Of a stretch of 64,000 nucleotides of DNA, positions 44,001 through 52,016 are shown in pieces. The position numbers and the translations under genes are program-made. The notes under the pieces are model-generated. The model was not told where the DNA came from. It was given only the letters and a program-made list of their open reading frames with translations, and ran no database searches. Positions within the stretch are counted from its first letter, which is position 1. Every line of letters starts with the position of its first letter. The DNA comes from Undaria pinnatifida (taxonomy: Eukaryota; Sar; Phaeophyceae; Laminariales; Alariaceae), in the NCBI GenBank assembly GCA_012845835.1, contig JABAKD010000022.1:11426718-11490717 (forward strand). The letters run 5' to 3'.

Positions 44001-46530
44001 TCAGGCATCTCTATAGCGCGGTTTGGGGTGTGGTAAAGCTGTGAATCGGCAAGGTTTTTCACGACTAATAACTAGTCGGTAAGTGTCGTTAGCCGACTAC
44101 CAGACTTTAGTCGACTGGCGGCCAGCCGATTTGCCGACTGCAGTCAGGCGAGCCAAAGTAGCTTCCCCCGGCCCGAGGGGGGGGCGCGCCCGAAAAGCAA
44201 GAATTAATCCCGCGTTAAGCAACCCTTCCTATTTAATACGAGTATGGGAACCAAACGAGTAAAAAAAATCGGCACCTTCGGGAACCGACTAACTATTGCC
44301 GTTTTCCGTCTGATAACTAGTCGGTGATTTAAGTAGTGACGACTCACAGCTCCAGGGTCTGGGGTTAGAATGGGCGCCGGAAAGAAAGACAGGCGCCTTG
44401 ACCCCCTATCTCTCGCTGTTGGAAGACCTCACGGGTAGGCTAGGAAGACCGAGCCGAGCGCAAGCGAGTCGGGGTTCTTGCTGAGAACGTCGGCAGATTA
44501 ATCCCCTTTAGAGCCCCAAAATCCCTCTCTAAACTAACTCCAAGTAAAATTTTCCCCAAAAAGGGTTTCCAGTTGTAAAGGCGTTGAGGTAGTCGCTTGA
44601 TTGGTCAACCCAGCCAGAGGTCTGTGCCTCTTCCGGGTGCATGGGAGATTGGACACCTGCAACTTTAGAGGTATTAAGGTATACCTCTTTTTGGCTGAAA
44701 TATTTTCCGAAACACAGGGCGGATCCTTGACGCTCCTTAACACAAAACTCGTTAATTTTTTTTTCCATTTTTTTTTGCGAAATTGTTCGTTGTATACCGT
44801 AGACAATGGTGTTGTTCATCCGGTAGCAGTTACTTTTTTTTCCCCCCCAATCGGTTACCATAGATAACGGCAGGATGCGCGGCGCAGGCCGCAGCGGCTG
44901 TTCTTCGGCGCGTCCGAGTGGAGATTTTGTAGGAAAGGTAGCAGAGCTCCTTATGTGAAGAAACTTGCAGGGGGAAAAATCATGTACCCCTACCTACACT
45001 ACCTTCAAGTGAATTTGTCCCCCAAAAAGGTTTCCACTTGTAAAAAGTGAAGAACCTTGCAGGGAAAAAAATCATGCACCCTTACTTATTCTAACTTCAA
45101 TTAAATTTGTCCCCAAAAAGGGTTTCCAGTTTTAAAGGCGTTACGTGAAGAACCTTGCAGGCAAACAAATTGTGCTCCCCTACCGAATGGCATGGGTCAT
45201 TGTCGGTGGCTGCGATAGGTCTTATCTCCAGTCTAGCGTATAATGTTGTGGTATATGCCAGGCGTCTTATTGACATAACACGAGACCCGATTTTTTCTCC
45301 CTAACAAAAGGGGCACTCGCAGCGATAAGGGTTGGTTTTGGAATGCAAGGGCTGTCCATAATAGGCTCATCGCATGGCGTTTTCAACCATTTCCGCGTTG
45401 TTGAGAACATATCGGCTAGGAAATTTGTCTGAGAGCGCGTGCTGTGTTGCTTGTCATACGGGTACACTTGCTCGATAAACTGTTTTACTGTGCGTCCGCT
45501 CTCCGCCAGCACGTCAACATAACACCGTGCTTATCCCGCTTGTGGTTCTCCTCCTTCCCCTCCCCCCTCAAAAGAGCCCTCCGCGAGACGGGCGAGTCAT
45601 ACGACACCATCCGGGACCGTTTGAGCACCGATCGGGGCAACGATCACGGTGGCGGCGGCGTCAGCATGCCACCTTCAGCCCAAACAAGTTCTTCCGCTTG
45701 GACCACGCGCAAGTACGTGCTTCGTGACCTGCGGATGGGCGGGTCGTACGCTATCCGGGAAATCCGCGTCCTCTGCGCCAGGCGGAAATCAGTAAAGCCT
45801 ACTGAAGAGGGGGGAGGGGGGGAACCCTCTATTTCCAGAGGGCGTAGTTTGCGAGAAGTTGGGGGGGGGGGGGGGAGGGGGGGGGCTGCGAGGAGTTGCA
45901 GGGTTTGCGGCGTTTCGGGCTTGTCTCGGGGAGGTTTCCATCGGTCCCTGGCGACGGGAGACGCCCGTAGAGTTCGAAAAAATCGAGGATTTGCGCGCGG
46001 TGGAGGTGGCGTGTGTGAAGAAAGAGGACGGCGACGACGGCGAGGCGGGGGTTGTTGTCGCCCTCTCTCTCGAATGGAAGTCGCGAGGGATAGCTGGTGG
46101 CGCGCTCGGCGAGGTTTCTCGGTGGTCGACCCTCCATTGCGACGTGTGGCAGGGGAGCGGGGAGGCGGGGGGTGTGGGGGGGAACGCAGGTGGGGATGCG
46201 GGTCGGGTCGGGAGCGGGGGCGGGGGCGGGGGCGGGAGAGGCGATTGGAAGTGGCTGGGCAGGGCCTACGGTCGAAAGTATCGCCTGAGCGGATTGAACA
46301 CTCGGGCTGGCAAAGGAGAAGCGGCGCTTGTGCTGGCGGTGCAGCAGGTTAACGCCATGGGCTATCGTGAGGTGAACTTGATGTGCTTGTGTGTGGGGCT
46401 GAAGAGGAGGAAGGAGCTTAGAATGGAGCGGCAAAGGTGCTCAAAGGGGGCCTTGAAACGAAACCCAGTGAGCATTTCTTCACGTTGGAAGGCAGCTTGG
46501 ATTAGAGCAGTAGATGCCCTTACGTGCTGA
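34773..46530 (+). CDS. ENGASE: GH85 endo-beta-N-acetylglucosaminidase (ENGase), gene span of about 8 exons
   Basis: ENGase cleaves the chitobiose core of N-glycans, mainly free oligosaccharides from misfolded glycoproteins in the cytosol. Exons: 34773-35002 (tentative), about 35805-36203, 36885-37753, 38934-39100, 40089-40210, 41535-41685, about 45510-45791, 45961-46530. Exon 2 has RLLVCHDMQGGYGQDRF and YDWGLVDIFVYF. Exon 3 carries the GH85 core: TIPPAGW, AHRHGARVLGTFITEW, then FDGWLVNIEN with the catalytic Asn/Glu pair (codons at 37090 and 37096), CDGIFVNYTW, MGIDTFGRGTW and ALFAPSW. Exon 4 has GAFFDLASQSLTPLV, exon 5 YDGGSCLRFTG, and exons 7-8 the C-terminal beta-sandwich region. Phases agree from exon 1 through exon 6, and at 7/8. 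Tentative exon 1 adds a hydrophobic helix not typical of the family, so the true N-terminus is uncertain. Confidence 0.88.
35270..35560. repeat. tandem duplication including an echo of the exon 1 end
   Basis: ATGTCGCATGGC, TATCGGTGCT, TTCAGCGG and CACGCAGGATA occur in the same order at 35281-35370 and 35461-35552. Between them 35399-35446 repeats the end of exon 1 (GAGAGGG.AACGGT.CTGCG) including a GTGAGT donor. Confidence 0.65.
35805..36203 (+). CDS. ENGase exon 2
   Basis: The 3' part is certain: STLEALLGYDG, LLVCHDMQGGYGQDRF and DIFVYF are conserved GH85 N-terminal blocks, and the donor TTCAG|GTCGGT is in phase 2. The 5' boundary is inferred. The frame stays open upstream to about 35750 behind a long pyrimidine tract (35700-35755), and the AG at 35803-35804 gives the phase exon 1 requires. 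Confidence 0.8.
36206..36250. repeat. GGTT-rich simple repeat at start of ENGase intron 2
   Basis: GGTTGGTTTGGTTTTGGTTG-type repeat immediately after the donor at 36204. Similar GGTT runs occur at 37795-37855 (intron 3) and 38270-38510. Confidence 0.8.
36885..37753 (+). CDS. ENGase exon 3 (catalytic core)
   Basis: Acceptor AACACAG|CCACAA gives the junction YFSHKLVTIPPAGW, matching the family far better than the AG ten bases downstream. Donor TTTCGAG|GTGAGA. The exon holds the catalytic NIE motif (Asn 37090-37092, Glu 37096-37098) and the rest of the TIM-barrel blocks. Confidence 0.93.
37864..38130 (-). mobile_element. MITE family A, copy 8 (reverse)
   Basis: Starts GAGTCACCCCATGATGGG and ends CCGTGAGATGACTC. 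Reversed interior: CTTGGAAGGCATTCTTTCGC, GCAACCCGACCAAAAG. It lies in ENGase intron 3, just after exon 3. Confidence 0.7.
38270..38510. repeat. (TTGG)n microsatellite
   Basis: Long near-perfect GGTT run, the longest block at 38440-38505, with interspersed TGATT units. It lies in ENGase intron 3, is open in several frames, and is not coding. Confidence 0.9.
38934..39100 (+). CDS. ENGase exon 4
   Basis: Acceptor GGGCGCAG|GCGACC, donor GCCCCG|GTGAGA, phase 0 out. It encodes VAGGAFFDLASQSLTPLV, the start of the post-barrel domain. A mutated copy of its 3' end with a weakened donor (GTGGGA) lies downstream at 39600-39785. Confidence 0.75.
39105..39500. repeat. tandem repeat, ~75-80-bp unit, about 5 copies
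   Basis: Units share TATAGTGCCGGTTGAATAG, ATTGCCGGTATAGTGCCGG and CGCTTGGCACGACTATGGGG. It starts just after the ENGase exon 4 donor and separates it from the exon echo at 39600. Confidence 0.85.
39600..39785 (+). pseudogene. decayed duplicate of the ENGase exon 4 3' end
   Basis: CACTCACCCCCATTGTCGGT and GGGCGTGGAAGCGT match exon 4 (38998-39060). After the TTAA element, CCTGTCCAAGGCAGACACGC and GGGGGCTGCC match 39065-39100. The donor GTGAGA has become GTGGGA. Confidence 0.7.
39647..39732 (+). mobile_element. TTAA-bounded ~90-bp element, copy 2 (inside an exon echo)
   Basis: Begins TCAACCCCTTCAGAGCC and ends GTAAAGGCGTTAA. Core: TATACTAATTCCAAGTAATT and AACGGGTTTCCAGTTG. It interrupts the decayed copy of ENGase exon 4; the intact exon lacks it. 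Confidence 0.7.
40089..40210 (+). CDS. ENGase exon 5
   Basis: Acceptor TTCCACAG|CATAGC, donor CTCTTTAG|GTATTC. It reads YSLDESYDGGSCLRFTG and TATLPLF. The DGGSCL block matches the conserved W/F-D/N-GGSSL strand of ENGase C-terminal domains. Confidence 0.83.
40262..40395. repeat. CCCGATATAAAAACA 17-bp tandem repeat, about 8 copies
   Basis: Units such as ACCCGATATAAAAACAC and ACCCGATACAAAAACAC. Further isolated units (CCCGATATGAGAACA, CCCGATATAAGAGCA) are at 40793-40840. It begins about 50 bp after the ENGase exon 5 donor. Confidence 0.88.
40395..41160. repeat. two copies of a ~200-bp repeat, the second ending in an exon 5 echo
   Basis: GGAGCGGTCAAATCGGAA, GCTACCGGTAT, TTGCCCTC and GTCACGGG..TCTCTTT occur at 40405-40518 and 40862-40990. 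A distant relative is at 18640-18790. The second copy leads into GCCGCCACCTTCCCGCTCTT (41140), resembling the exon 5 end but without a GT donor. Confidence 0.6.
40518..40792 (+). mobile_element. MITE family A, copy 9
   Basis: Starts GAGTCATCCCCACC and ends TACTGTGGGACAACTC. The interior has AGGACTATTAATAGCGCATA and GAAGGACTGTCTTCGAAG. It sits between two copies of a duplicated segment in ENGase intron 5. Confidence 0.7.
41339..41425 (-). mobile_element. TTAA-bounded ~90-bp element, copy 3
   Basis: Begins TTTACACCTCTACAGCTGG and ends CTCTTAAGGGGTTAA. Core: GGAATTAGTATAGGGAGGGG. It lies in ENGase intron 5, about 110 bp before exon 6. Confidence 0.65.
41535..41685 (+). CDS. ENGase exon 6
   Basis: Acceptor GCTGCAG|CTGCGA, donor CAAGAG|GTAAGG. 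Joined to exon 5 it reads TLPLFSCDVRLPVEPLEV, a smooth beta-rich continuation, then MALVLLLDVRG and REVVLRDWGQE. Phase 0 out. Confidence 0.78.
41842..41930 (+). mobile_element. TTAA-bounded ~90-bp element, copy 4
   Basis: Begins TTAACCCCTCTAGAGCCC and ends GTGAAGGCGTTAA. Both termini keep TTAA. It abuts the exon 6 echo at 41936. Confidence 0.75.
41936..41975 (+). pseudogene. decayed duplicate of the ENGase exon 6 3' end
   Basis: CGGGAGCTGGTGCTTGGGGA and CTGGAGGCAAGA match CGGGAAGTGGTGCTGAGGGA and CTGGGGGCAAGA at the end of exon 6. The donor GGTAAG has become TATTCC. It abuts a TTAA element. Confidence 0.65.
42295..42545. repeat. degenerate ~85-bp tandem repeat, three units
   Basis: Each unit has GGGCTC or a variant, CCCAAAATCG.CGGA, TTCTTG and GGCA.T.TTATCTGTTT. 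Related single units lie at 4500-4640 and 8430-8490, with reverse units near 41985-42160 and 43730-43910. Confidence 0.55.
42620..42708 (+). mobile_element. TTAA-bounded ~90-bp element, copy 5
   Basis: Begins TTAACCCCTTTAGAGCCC and ends TGTAAAGGCGTTAA, the clearest copy. The terminal inverted repeats are TTAACCCCTTTA and TTAACGCCTTTA (one mismatch in 12). Confidence 0.8.
42950..43045. repeat. (CATCGT)n / GTCATC low-complexity tract
   Basis: GTCGTCATCTTCATCGTCAT-type repeats, producing artefactual Asp-rich and His-rich frames. It is not coding and lies in ENGase intron 6. Confidence 0.85.
43110..43185 (+). repeat. GCAGCTTGCAAAG dispersed repeat, copy 3
   Basis: Reads CGGCCGACGTACCACGCAGC, TTGGAAAGCTG, then TCGAACTCACAGCTGATGTA. 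It lies in ENGase intron 6. Confidence 0.6.
44498..44587 (+). mobile_element. TTAA-bounded ~90-bp element, copy 6
   Basis: Begins TTAATCCCCTTTAGAGCCCC and ends TGTAAAGGCGTTGA. Core: AAACTAACTCCAAGTAAAAT. Confidence 0.7.
44985..45145 (+). repeat. two relics of the TTAA-bounded element
   Basis: Half-length copies in tandem. Each has CTTGCAGG, then TGTCCCC, then a run of A and GGTTTCCA (44995-45040 and 45075-45145). Only the 3' half of the element is preserved. Confidence 0.5.
45510..45791 (+). CDS. ENGase exon 7 (5' end uncertain)
   Basis: The 3' part encodes TRKYVLRDLRMGGSYAIREI then RVLC, the conserved strand near the end of the GH85 C-terminal domain, and ends AAATCA|GTAAAG in phase 0. The CAG at 45507-45509 is in phase with exon 6. 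A stronger pyrimidine-tract acceptor near 45574 is not, so a further small exon between 41686 and 45510 is possible. Confidence 0.6.
45961..46530 (+). CDS. ENGase last exon
   Basis: The frame changes between exon 7 and this segment. AG|ACGCCC at 45961 restores phase 0. It encodes TPVEFEKIEDLRAVEVACVK, VVVALSLEWKSRG and WKWLGRAYGRKYRLSGL, resembling the terminal beta-sandwich of plant and animal ENGases. The frame stops at TGA 46528. The last ~40 residues are basic and unlike the family, so the true end may be earlier, for example via a GT donor near 46349. Confidence 0.65.
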   Translation, partial: TPVEFEKIEDLRAVEVACVKKEDGDDGEAGVVVALSLEWKSRGIAGGALGEVSRWSTLHCDVWQGSGEAGGVGGNAGGDAGRVGSGGGGGGGRGDWKWLGRAYGRKYRLSGLNTRAGKGEAALVLAVQQVNAMGYREVNLMCLCVGLKRRKELRMERQRCSKGALKRNPVSISSRWKAAWIRAVDALTC

Positions 46531-46897
46531 ACGGTGGCTTGGAATTAAGCAGCAGGCGTACTTGCGTATTGAAGAGCGGCTTGAGTCGGACCAGTGGGCA
46601 TTATGTCTACGTAAGTAGACCTATATAAACAACGCAATGATGGTGGTAGTGTTGATGTTGATCATATTCATGAGTCGTTTTCGTTTGACCCCCCTCCGTC
46701 TTCCCCAACCCCAATGCTTCCTTCTGGCGTTGTTTCTGTTGTTTTCTTCGTTCCAACCCCGTGCAGCCGGTTAAGGATTGGGCGCGGCTGCAGCTGGCCT
46801 TGCCAAAATGACGCCCCTGTCTTAACCCGTTCTTGGACTTGAGAGGGTAAACGCGGCGACGAGAACATACCCATTGCAGTGTTGATCACTGCTTGCT

Positions 46898-46990
46898 TAG
46901 CCCCTTGAGGACCGCAACCAACGTGTTTGGGGACGAATCTACTTGGAACCAGTAGGTAAAAAGTTTTTTCCCAGTAGCATAAGGGTTAAG
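46898..46990 (+). repeat. diverged TTAA-element relative
   Basis: Starts TTAGCCCCTTGAGGACCGC and ends AGCATAAGGGTTAA. It carries TACTTGGAACCAGTAGG. Same length and layout as the family, but strongly diverged. Confidence 0.4.
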
Positions 46991-47459
46991 GGATGATAAA
47001 GCAAGGAGTCTTATACGGCGACACCGGCGAATTTGCTGTACACTAACCGTTTCTTTGATCTCAACAACTGTTGACGCGTGCGTGCTACGATATGGAGGTA
47101 GCATTTTTTCGGCTGAAGCGTTTGCTAAATGACGGGGCTCCTTTATCGTCGGGATTTCGCCGCCGATACGGCGACGAAATGCGTGGAGCTAGAGTGGAGT
47201 TGCAGAAGGATGGAGAGAGCTTTTTTTTTTTGCCAGGCGCAAATTCAAATGTAAGAAACGGTGTGTCGTATAAGTAATATAGTTGCAGTCGTAACAAGAG
47301 TTTTAATTACTTTTCGCGCGAAAGTCGATCCGATGATTATTTGCTCTCAATTTGTTGAGCGCTGTAGGATACTGCTGCACCACTGGAGGCAGCAAGACAA
47401 TGAGCGCCTTGGCGGCGCTTTTTCTGTGATGGGTGCCTGTTTTTCTGTTGTTTCTGCTT

Positions 47460-48260
47460 GGCAACAGGCTTAGAACAAGAACGTTGCCACCAGACTAGCA
47501 ACAGGAGCGTTGCCAGTACATCCCCCAGCTCCTATGGGCCGCGGCGGACCACACCTCGCTCGAGTTAAAATAGCGCCTTAGCGCAACTGGTCACCTTTGG
47601 ACCCTCGAAAACGTACGTGAAATCGGTCTGCCGTCGACCACTGCCCTCTTCCCAACTGGTTTTCTCTTATTTTTAGGGAGCGGGGAATCTGCCACCAGCT
47701 AAGGCCAGGCAGGGAGAAGCTTGTTGTATACCTTTAGAAGTTAGAGGGGCTTAGACCCGACAAAGGTATCGTCCAGACCTGTACGCCAAAAGGTGTATGC
47801 TTGTCACCAGGCTAAACACAGGGACATTTCCACCAGGATAAAAGGACAGGGGCGTTGCCACTAGACTAAAAGCAAGGGCAGGCTTGTTCTAAATCTCTTC
47901 AGAGGGGCTTAGATCCGAAAAAAGGCGCTAACCCGATGACCAATATTCCAAAGGGTGTACGCTTGCCACTAGGCTAAGGACAGGGATATTGCCGCTAGGG
48001 TAAGCGTTGGGACATTGCCCCCCGGCGAAGGAACGGGACGTTGCCACCAGGCCAAGGACAAGGACAGGCTTCTTACAAACTCCTTGAGGGGCTTGTTAGT
48101 ACCGAAAAAGGTACCGTCCAGAGCAGTTCTGACATGTATGTGAGCACGCTTTCCGGCAGTCTACGGACAGGAACAACACCAGTAGGCTAGAGACACGGAC
48201 ATTGCTACCATTCCAGAGACAGGGACACTGTCACCAACCAGGCTAAGGACAGGGATAGGC
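47460..48260. repeat. degenerate ~26-bp minisatellite
   Basis: Units resemble TTGCCACTAGGCTAAGGACA plus GGGACA. Repeated words include GGGACATT, CAGGGA, TTGCCACCAG and AGGCTAAGGAC, roughly 20 times. Some are merged into larger units with CTTCTTACAAACTCCTTGAG-like spacers. Confidence 0.65.
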
Positions 48261-49411
48261 TTGATTTTTGTCCCTTTGGAAGAGCTTTCAGGATGTGGTT
48301 TAAGCTGCGCGCGCCAAATTTCGAGCCCGGCCAAAGACCATCACGTTTTTGCGAGATACCTGGTAGCCCCTGAAATTCAGCACGTGTTCTATGAAGCCCC
48401 GCCGAACTTTCGATTTTTGTTTTTTATTTCGTTCGTAGCATATTTGGTCATTGAGTTGTTGTACGGCAATTTTTAATTTTTAGGCCTTAAGGGAAGCCAA
48501 AAGAAATCAACAAAGCAAAAAGGACCCGCCTACTGATTTTCGGCAAGGGCACACAGACCACGTGTGTTCGAAACTTCAGGGTGCAATTCACAGAAACGAC
48601 GTGGACATTTGGGCTTTTGTACAAAAAATTGTACAATGTACTAATTACGGCATAATCTTGAAATGTCTTTATTTCAGTACTATTAATAAATCGATTGTGG
48701 GCGTGATAGTTGACTCTAAGTCGACACAAGTCCGTCAGATCTTCGACTACTTGTGCCAAATTTCCTACTTTCATGTCTTGGAGTGCCTGGCGCCAATTGG
48801 TTTCAGAAAGTGAAGTAAAATGTTGGGCCGGTGTTTTTTGGGATCCTGTAGCTTAAACCCTGAAAGGTCGATTTCGTTTAGCCGAGATCAATACCTTATT
48901 ATTTGACGTTTTTGTAATTGTCAGGAAATATAATGTGGAAGTCCTGCACGACTTTTTCTGCGATATGGAGATCAATTAAAACACGTATTCCCAGTACGTT
49001 ACGAACAAAAGTCTGAAGACGCCAATTTTCGGCCATTTTCACACGTTTTTGGGCATGCCTATAATCTGATGATGTCATGCTTTTCCCCTGTTGATGGCGT
49101 TCGGTAGATACCAAGCGGCATTCAGGTCGATATTTCATGTGCAGGATTCGCCGGGCTCCAAATTTGGCACTTTTCAACATGAACTAGCCTTTAGCCCGAA
49201 AAATGTATCTTCCGAACCAATATCCCAAAAGCGTGTTCGTCTGTGCGTTCGTCTCCGCTTACTAGGGAACCCTCTCGATTTTTCGAATTCTCGGGATTCA
49301 ATCTACTGGTCACCCTGCGATGCAAACATCCGCGTGCGCCATTTTGACCATTCTTTCGTCACCTCACTGAACCTCACGAAGTTTCAGCCCCTTTGGCGCC
49401 GACCGGGGGTT

Positions 49412-51060
49412 GTAGACACGCCTAAGCTAGGCAAGGTCTACTGACCAGAAAGTGTTCCCCCTTGGCCTGAGGGGGGCTGGTCAGCACCATTCAGGTGCTA
49501 GGAAAGGAGAGATAAGTTGTTGTATTAGCTCCGAACACAAGAAAGCAAGCGATCTTAACTTCATCCCCGAATCCCTATATCAGAATCCAGAAGAGAAGTA
49601 GAAACCCCTACCACAGTAGTTGTCTTCAGATCTAGATGACGTCCACACACCAGATCAGATCCTCAACAGTCAACCACCAACAAGAAGATCAACTGTCGCG
49701 TCTTACCAACAACACTACAGACTCTCTGGTGCTCCACTGTCCACAGGGTCTAGTTGCGTGGTTGAGCCGGCAACGAGTATTATCCACCCCTCCCTACATT
49801 ATATGCTCCATACGACCATGGCAGTATCACAGCTCGAGAAGCTTCCGGCAGTTATCCCACGGTACTAGAGGTTGTGCATTTTGAGCCCCCGTGGACAGTA
49901 GAGCACCAAAAAGTGTGTGGTGTTGGTGGTAAGATACGATAGCTGATCTTCTTGGTGATTGACTGCTGAGGATCTGATGTCAGGTGTGAAGGTTATTTAG
50001 ATCTGAAGACAACAGGGGTTTCTATTTATCCTCTTCTGGATTCTGGTATGGGGATTCCGGGATGAAGTTAAGATCGCTTGTTTTCTTGTGTTTTGGGATT
50101 AATACAACAACTTATCGCTCTCTTGGCACCTAAATGGTGCTGACCAGCCCCCCTTTGGCCAATGGGGGACAACTTCTGGTCAATACATCCTGCCTGGCCT
50201 AGGCGTGTCTATAGTTATCGATGATTCAGGTTGAACACACCGACGTTAGTCAGGGATTTTTTTTCTGGTACGATTGCGACAGCGGCAAGGAGTTGTGGAT
50301 TGTGGACAGTGGAGCACCAGAGAGTGTGTAGTGTTGGTGGTAAGATACGATAGCTGATCTTCTCGGTGGTGATTGACTGCTGAGGATCTGATGTCAGGTG
50401 TGAAGGTTGTTTAGATCTGAAGACAACAGGGGTTTCTATTTATCCTCTTCTGGATTCTGGTATGGGGATTCCGGGATGAAGTTAAGATCGCTTGTTTTCT
50501 TGTGTTGTGGAGCTAATACACCAACGTATCTCTCTCTCGTTTAGCAGCTAAATGGTGCTGACCAGCCCCCCTTTGGCCAAGGGGAGACAACTTCTGGCCA
50601 GCAGACCCTGCCTGGCCTAGGCCAGTCTATAATTGTCGATGATTCAGGTTGAACACACCGACGTTAGTCAGGGATTTTTTTTCTGGTACGATTGCGACAG
50701 CGGCAAGGAGTTGTGGATTGTGGACAGTGGAGCACCAGAGAGTGTGTAGTGTTGGTGGTAAGATACGATAGCTGATCTTCTCGGTGGTGATTGACTGCTG
50801 AGGATCTGATGTGAGGTGTGAAGGTTGTTTAGATCTGAAGACAACAGGGGTTTCTATTTATCCTTTTCTGGATTCTGGTATGGGGATTCTGGGATGAAGT
50901 TAAGATCGCTTGTTTTTTTGTGTTGTGGCGCTAATACACCAACGTATCTCTCTCTCGTTTAGCAGCTAAATGGTGCTGACCAGCCCCCCTTTGGCCAAGG
51001 GGGGACAACTCCTGGCCAACAGACCCTGTCTGGTCTAGGCGTGTCTGTACCCCCGGACGG
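49412..51060. repeat. LTR-like array: one inverted plus three direct copies
   Basis: Direct units start near 49890, 50300 and 50720 (period about 415 bp). Each has GTGGACAGTGGAGCACCA, TAAGATACGATAGCTGATCT, GGGGTTTCTATTTATCC and CCAGCCCCCCTTTGGCC. An inverted copy at 49412-49745 carries GGTGCTCCACTGTCCACA and reversed blocks. Read on the minus strand the unit has a TATA-like GGATAAATAG, consistent with an LTR or promoter-bearing repeat. No internal retroelement coding sequence remains. Confidence 0.6.
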
Positions 51061-51089
51061 TTCTGATCTTCTGACCTTCTGACGTTGTT

Positions 51090-51326
51090 AGCTTGTTAGT
51101 TTGTTAGCGGTTTAGCTCCTCAAGTGTGCAACTGTCGGCTAGTATGACAATTCTATGAGTCTAATTGTTTTAGGACTACTACAGTAGCACATGTCTGGTA
51201 GAAATGTCGGCCGGGTTGCGCGAACGAATGTCTTCGAACTCATGTTTTTGGTGAGATATCGAGCTCCTCACGTTAGGAGCTCAAAAACTTCTTAAAATCT
51301 GCTGCCCCCCTAGCGTGGGATGACTC
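51090..51326 (+). mobile_element. MITE family A, copy 10 (5' end lost)
   Basis: 3' end intact: CTAGCGTGGGATGACTC. The interior has GGACTACTACAGTAGCAC, GCGCGAACGAATGTCTTCGA and GAGCTCCTCACGTTAGGAGC. It directly follows the LTR-like array. Confidence 0.65.
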
Positions 51327-51892
51327 CCGGCAAGACTTCTCTCGTCGACCGCCGCAACAAAACATTAGGTATCTGGAGCTGTAAAGGACAAGCATGGCGC
51401 CTAAAGTAATCGGCGTGCAGTTTAGGCAATTCCCCAGTAGCACTACACTGGAGTCTCTAGACGCAAAAATACCCCGGTGTCCGTCTGTGGTCTGTCCTCG
51501 GCCCTCCGTCCGTCGTAAATCGTACATAGCCCCCAGGCATGACTCTGCCCAAAAACTCAATTTTCATGCGTCTTTCGGTCCTGGACGGTTGGCCCCAGTA
51601 CGGCTACGAGCACCGATAGCCAGCACGCAGTCGCTCAGTCTGGGCCAACTCCAGTTTCTGAGGTGCCTTGCGTGTTGAGCCACAAAATTTGATTCCCAGC
51701 AGCTTTATCGGGGACATTTGCGGAAAAAAATATGTAATCGGTCCTTTTCGATGACGACCTGCAGGTTACGGTACACCCCGTCAGCACCCGCTGTTCGTTC
51801 GACGAAAATTGGGTTTATAGCGTGTGGGATGCCAAATGTGGCGGCCGTAGTCCCAAGCGAAGAGGACAACAAAATAATCGGTTGATGGTTTA

Positions 51893-52016
51893 AGTTTGCT
51901 GTTCAACCCTCCACCCCCCAGTGGTCGATGACCCACCCATCTATACACGCATGCAGTTTGCTGTTCAACCCTCCACCCCCCAGTGGTCGATGACCCACCC
52001 ATCTATACACGCATGG
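51893..52016. repeat. perfect 62-bp tandem duplication
   Basis: Two adjacent copies (51893-51954 and 51955-52016) beginning AGTTTGCTGTTCAACCCTCC and ending TATACACGCATG. I found at most a mismatch or two at the junctions, so the duplication is recent. Confidence 0.9.

Noticed and set aside
45829-46434. 201-residue minus-strand frame opposite the last ENGase exon
   Set aside because: Pro/Ala-rich antisense shadow of GC-rich coding sequence.
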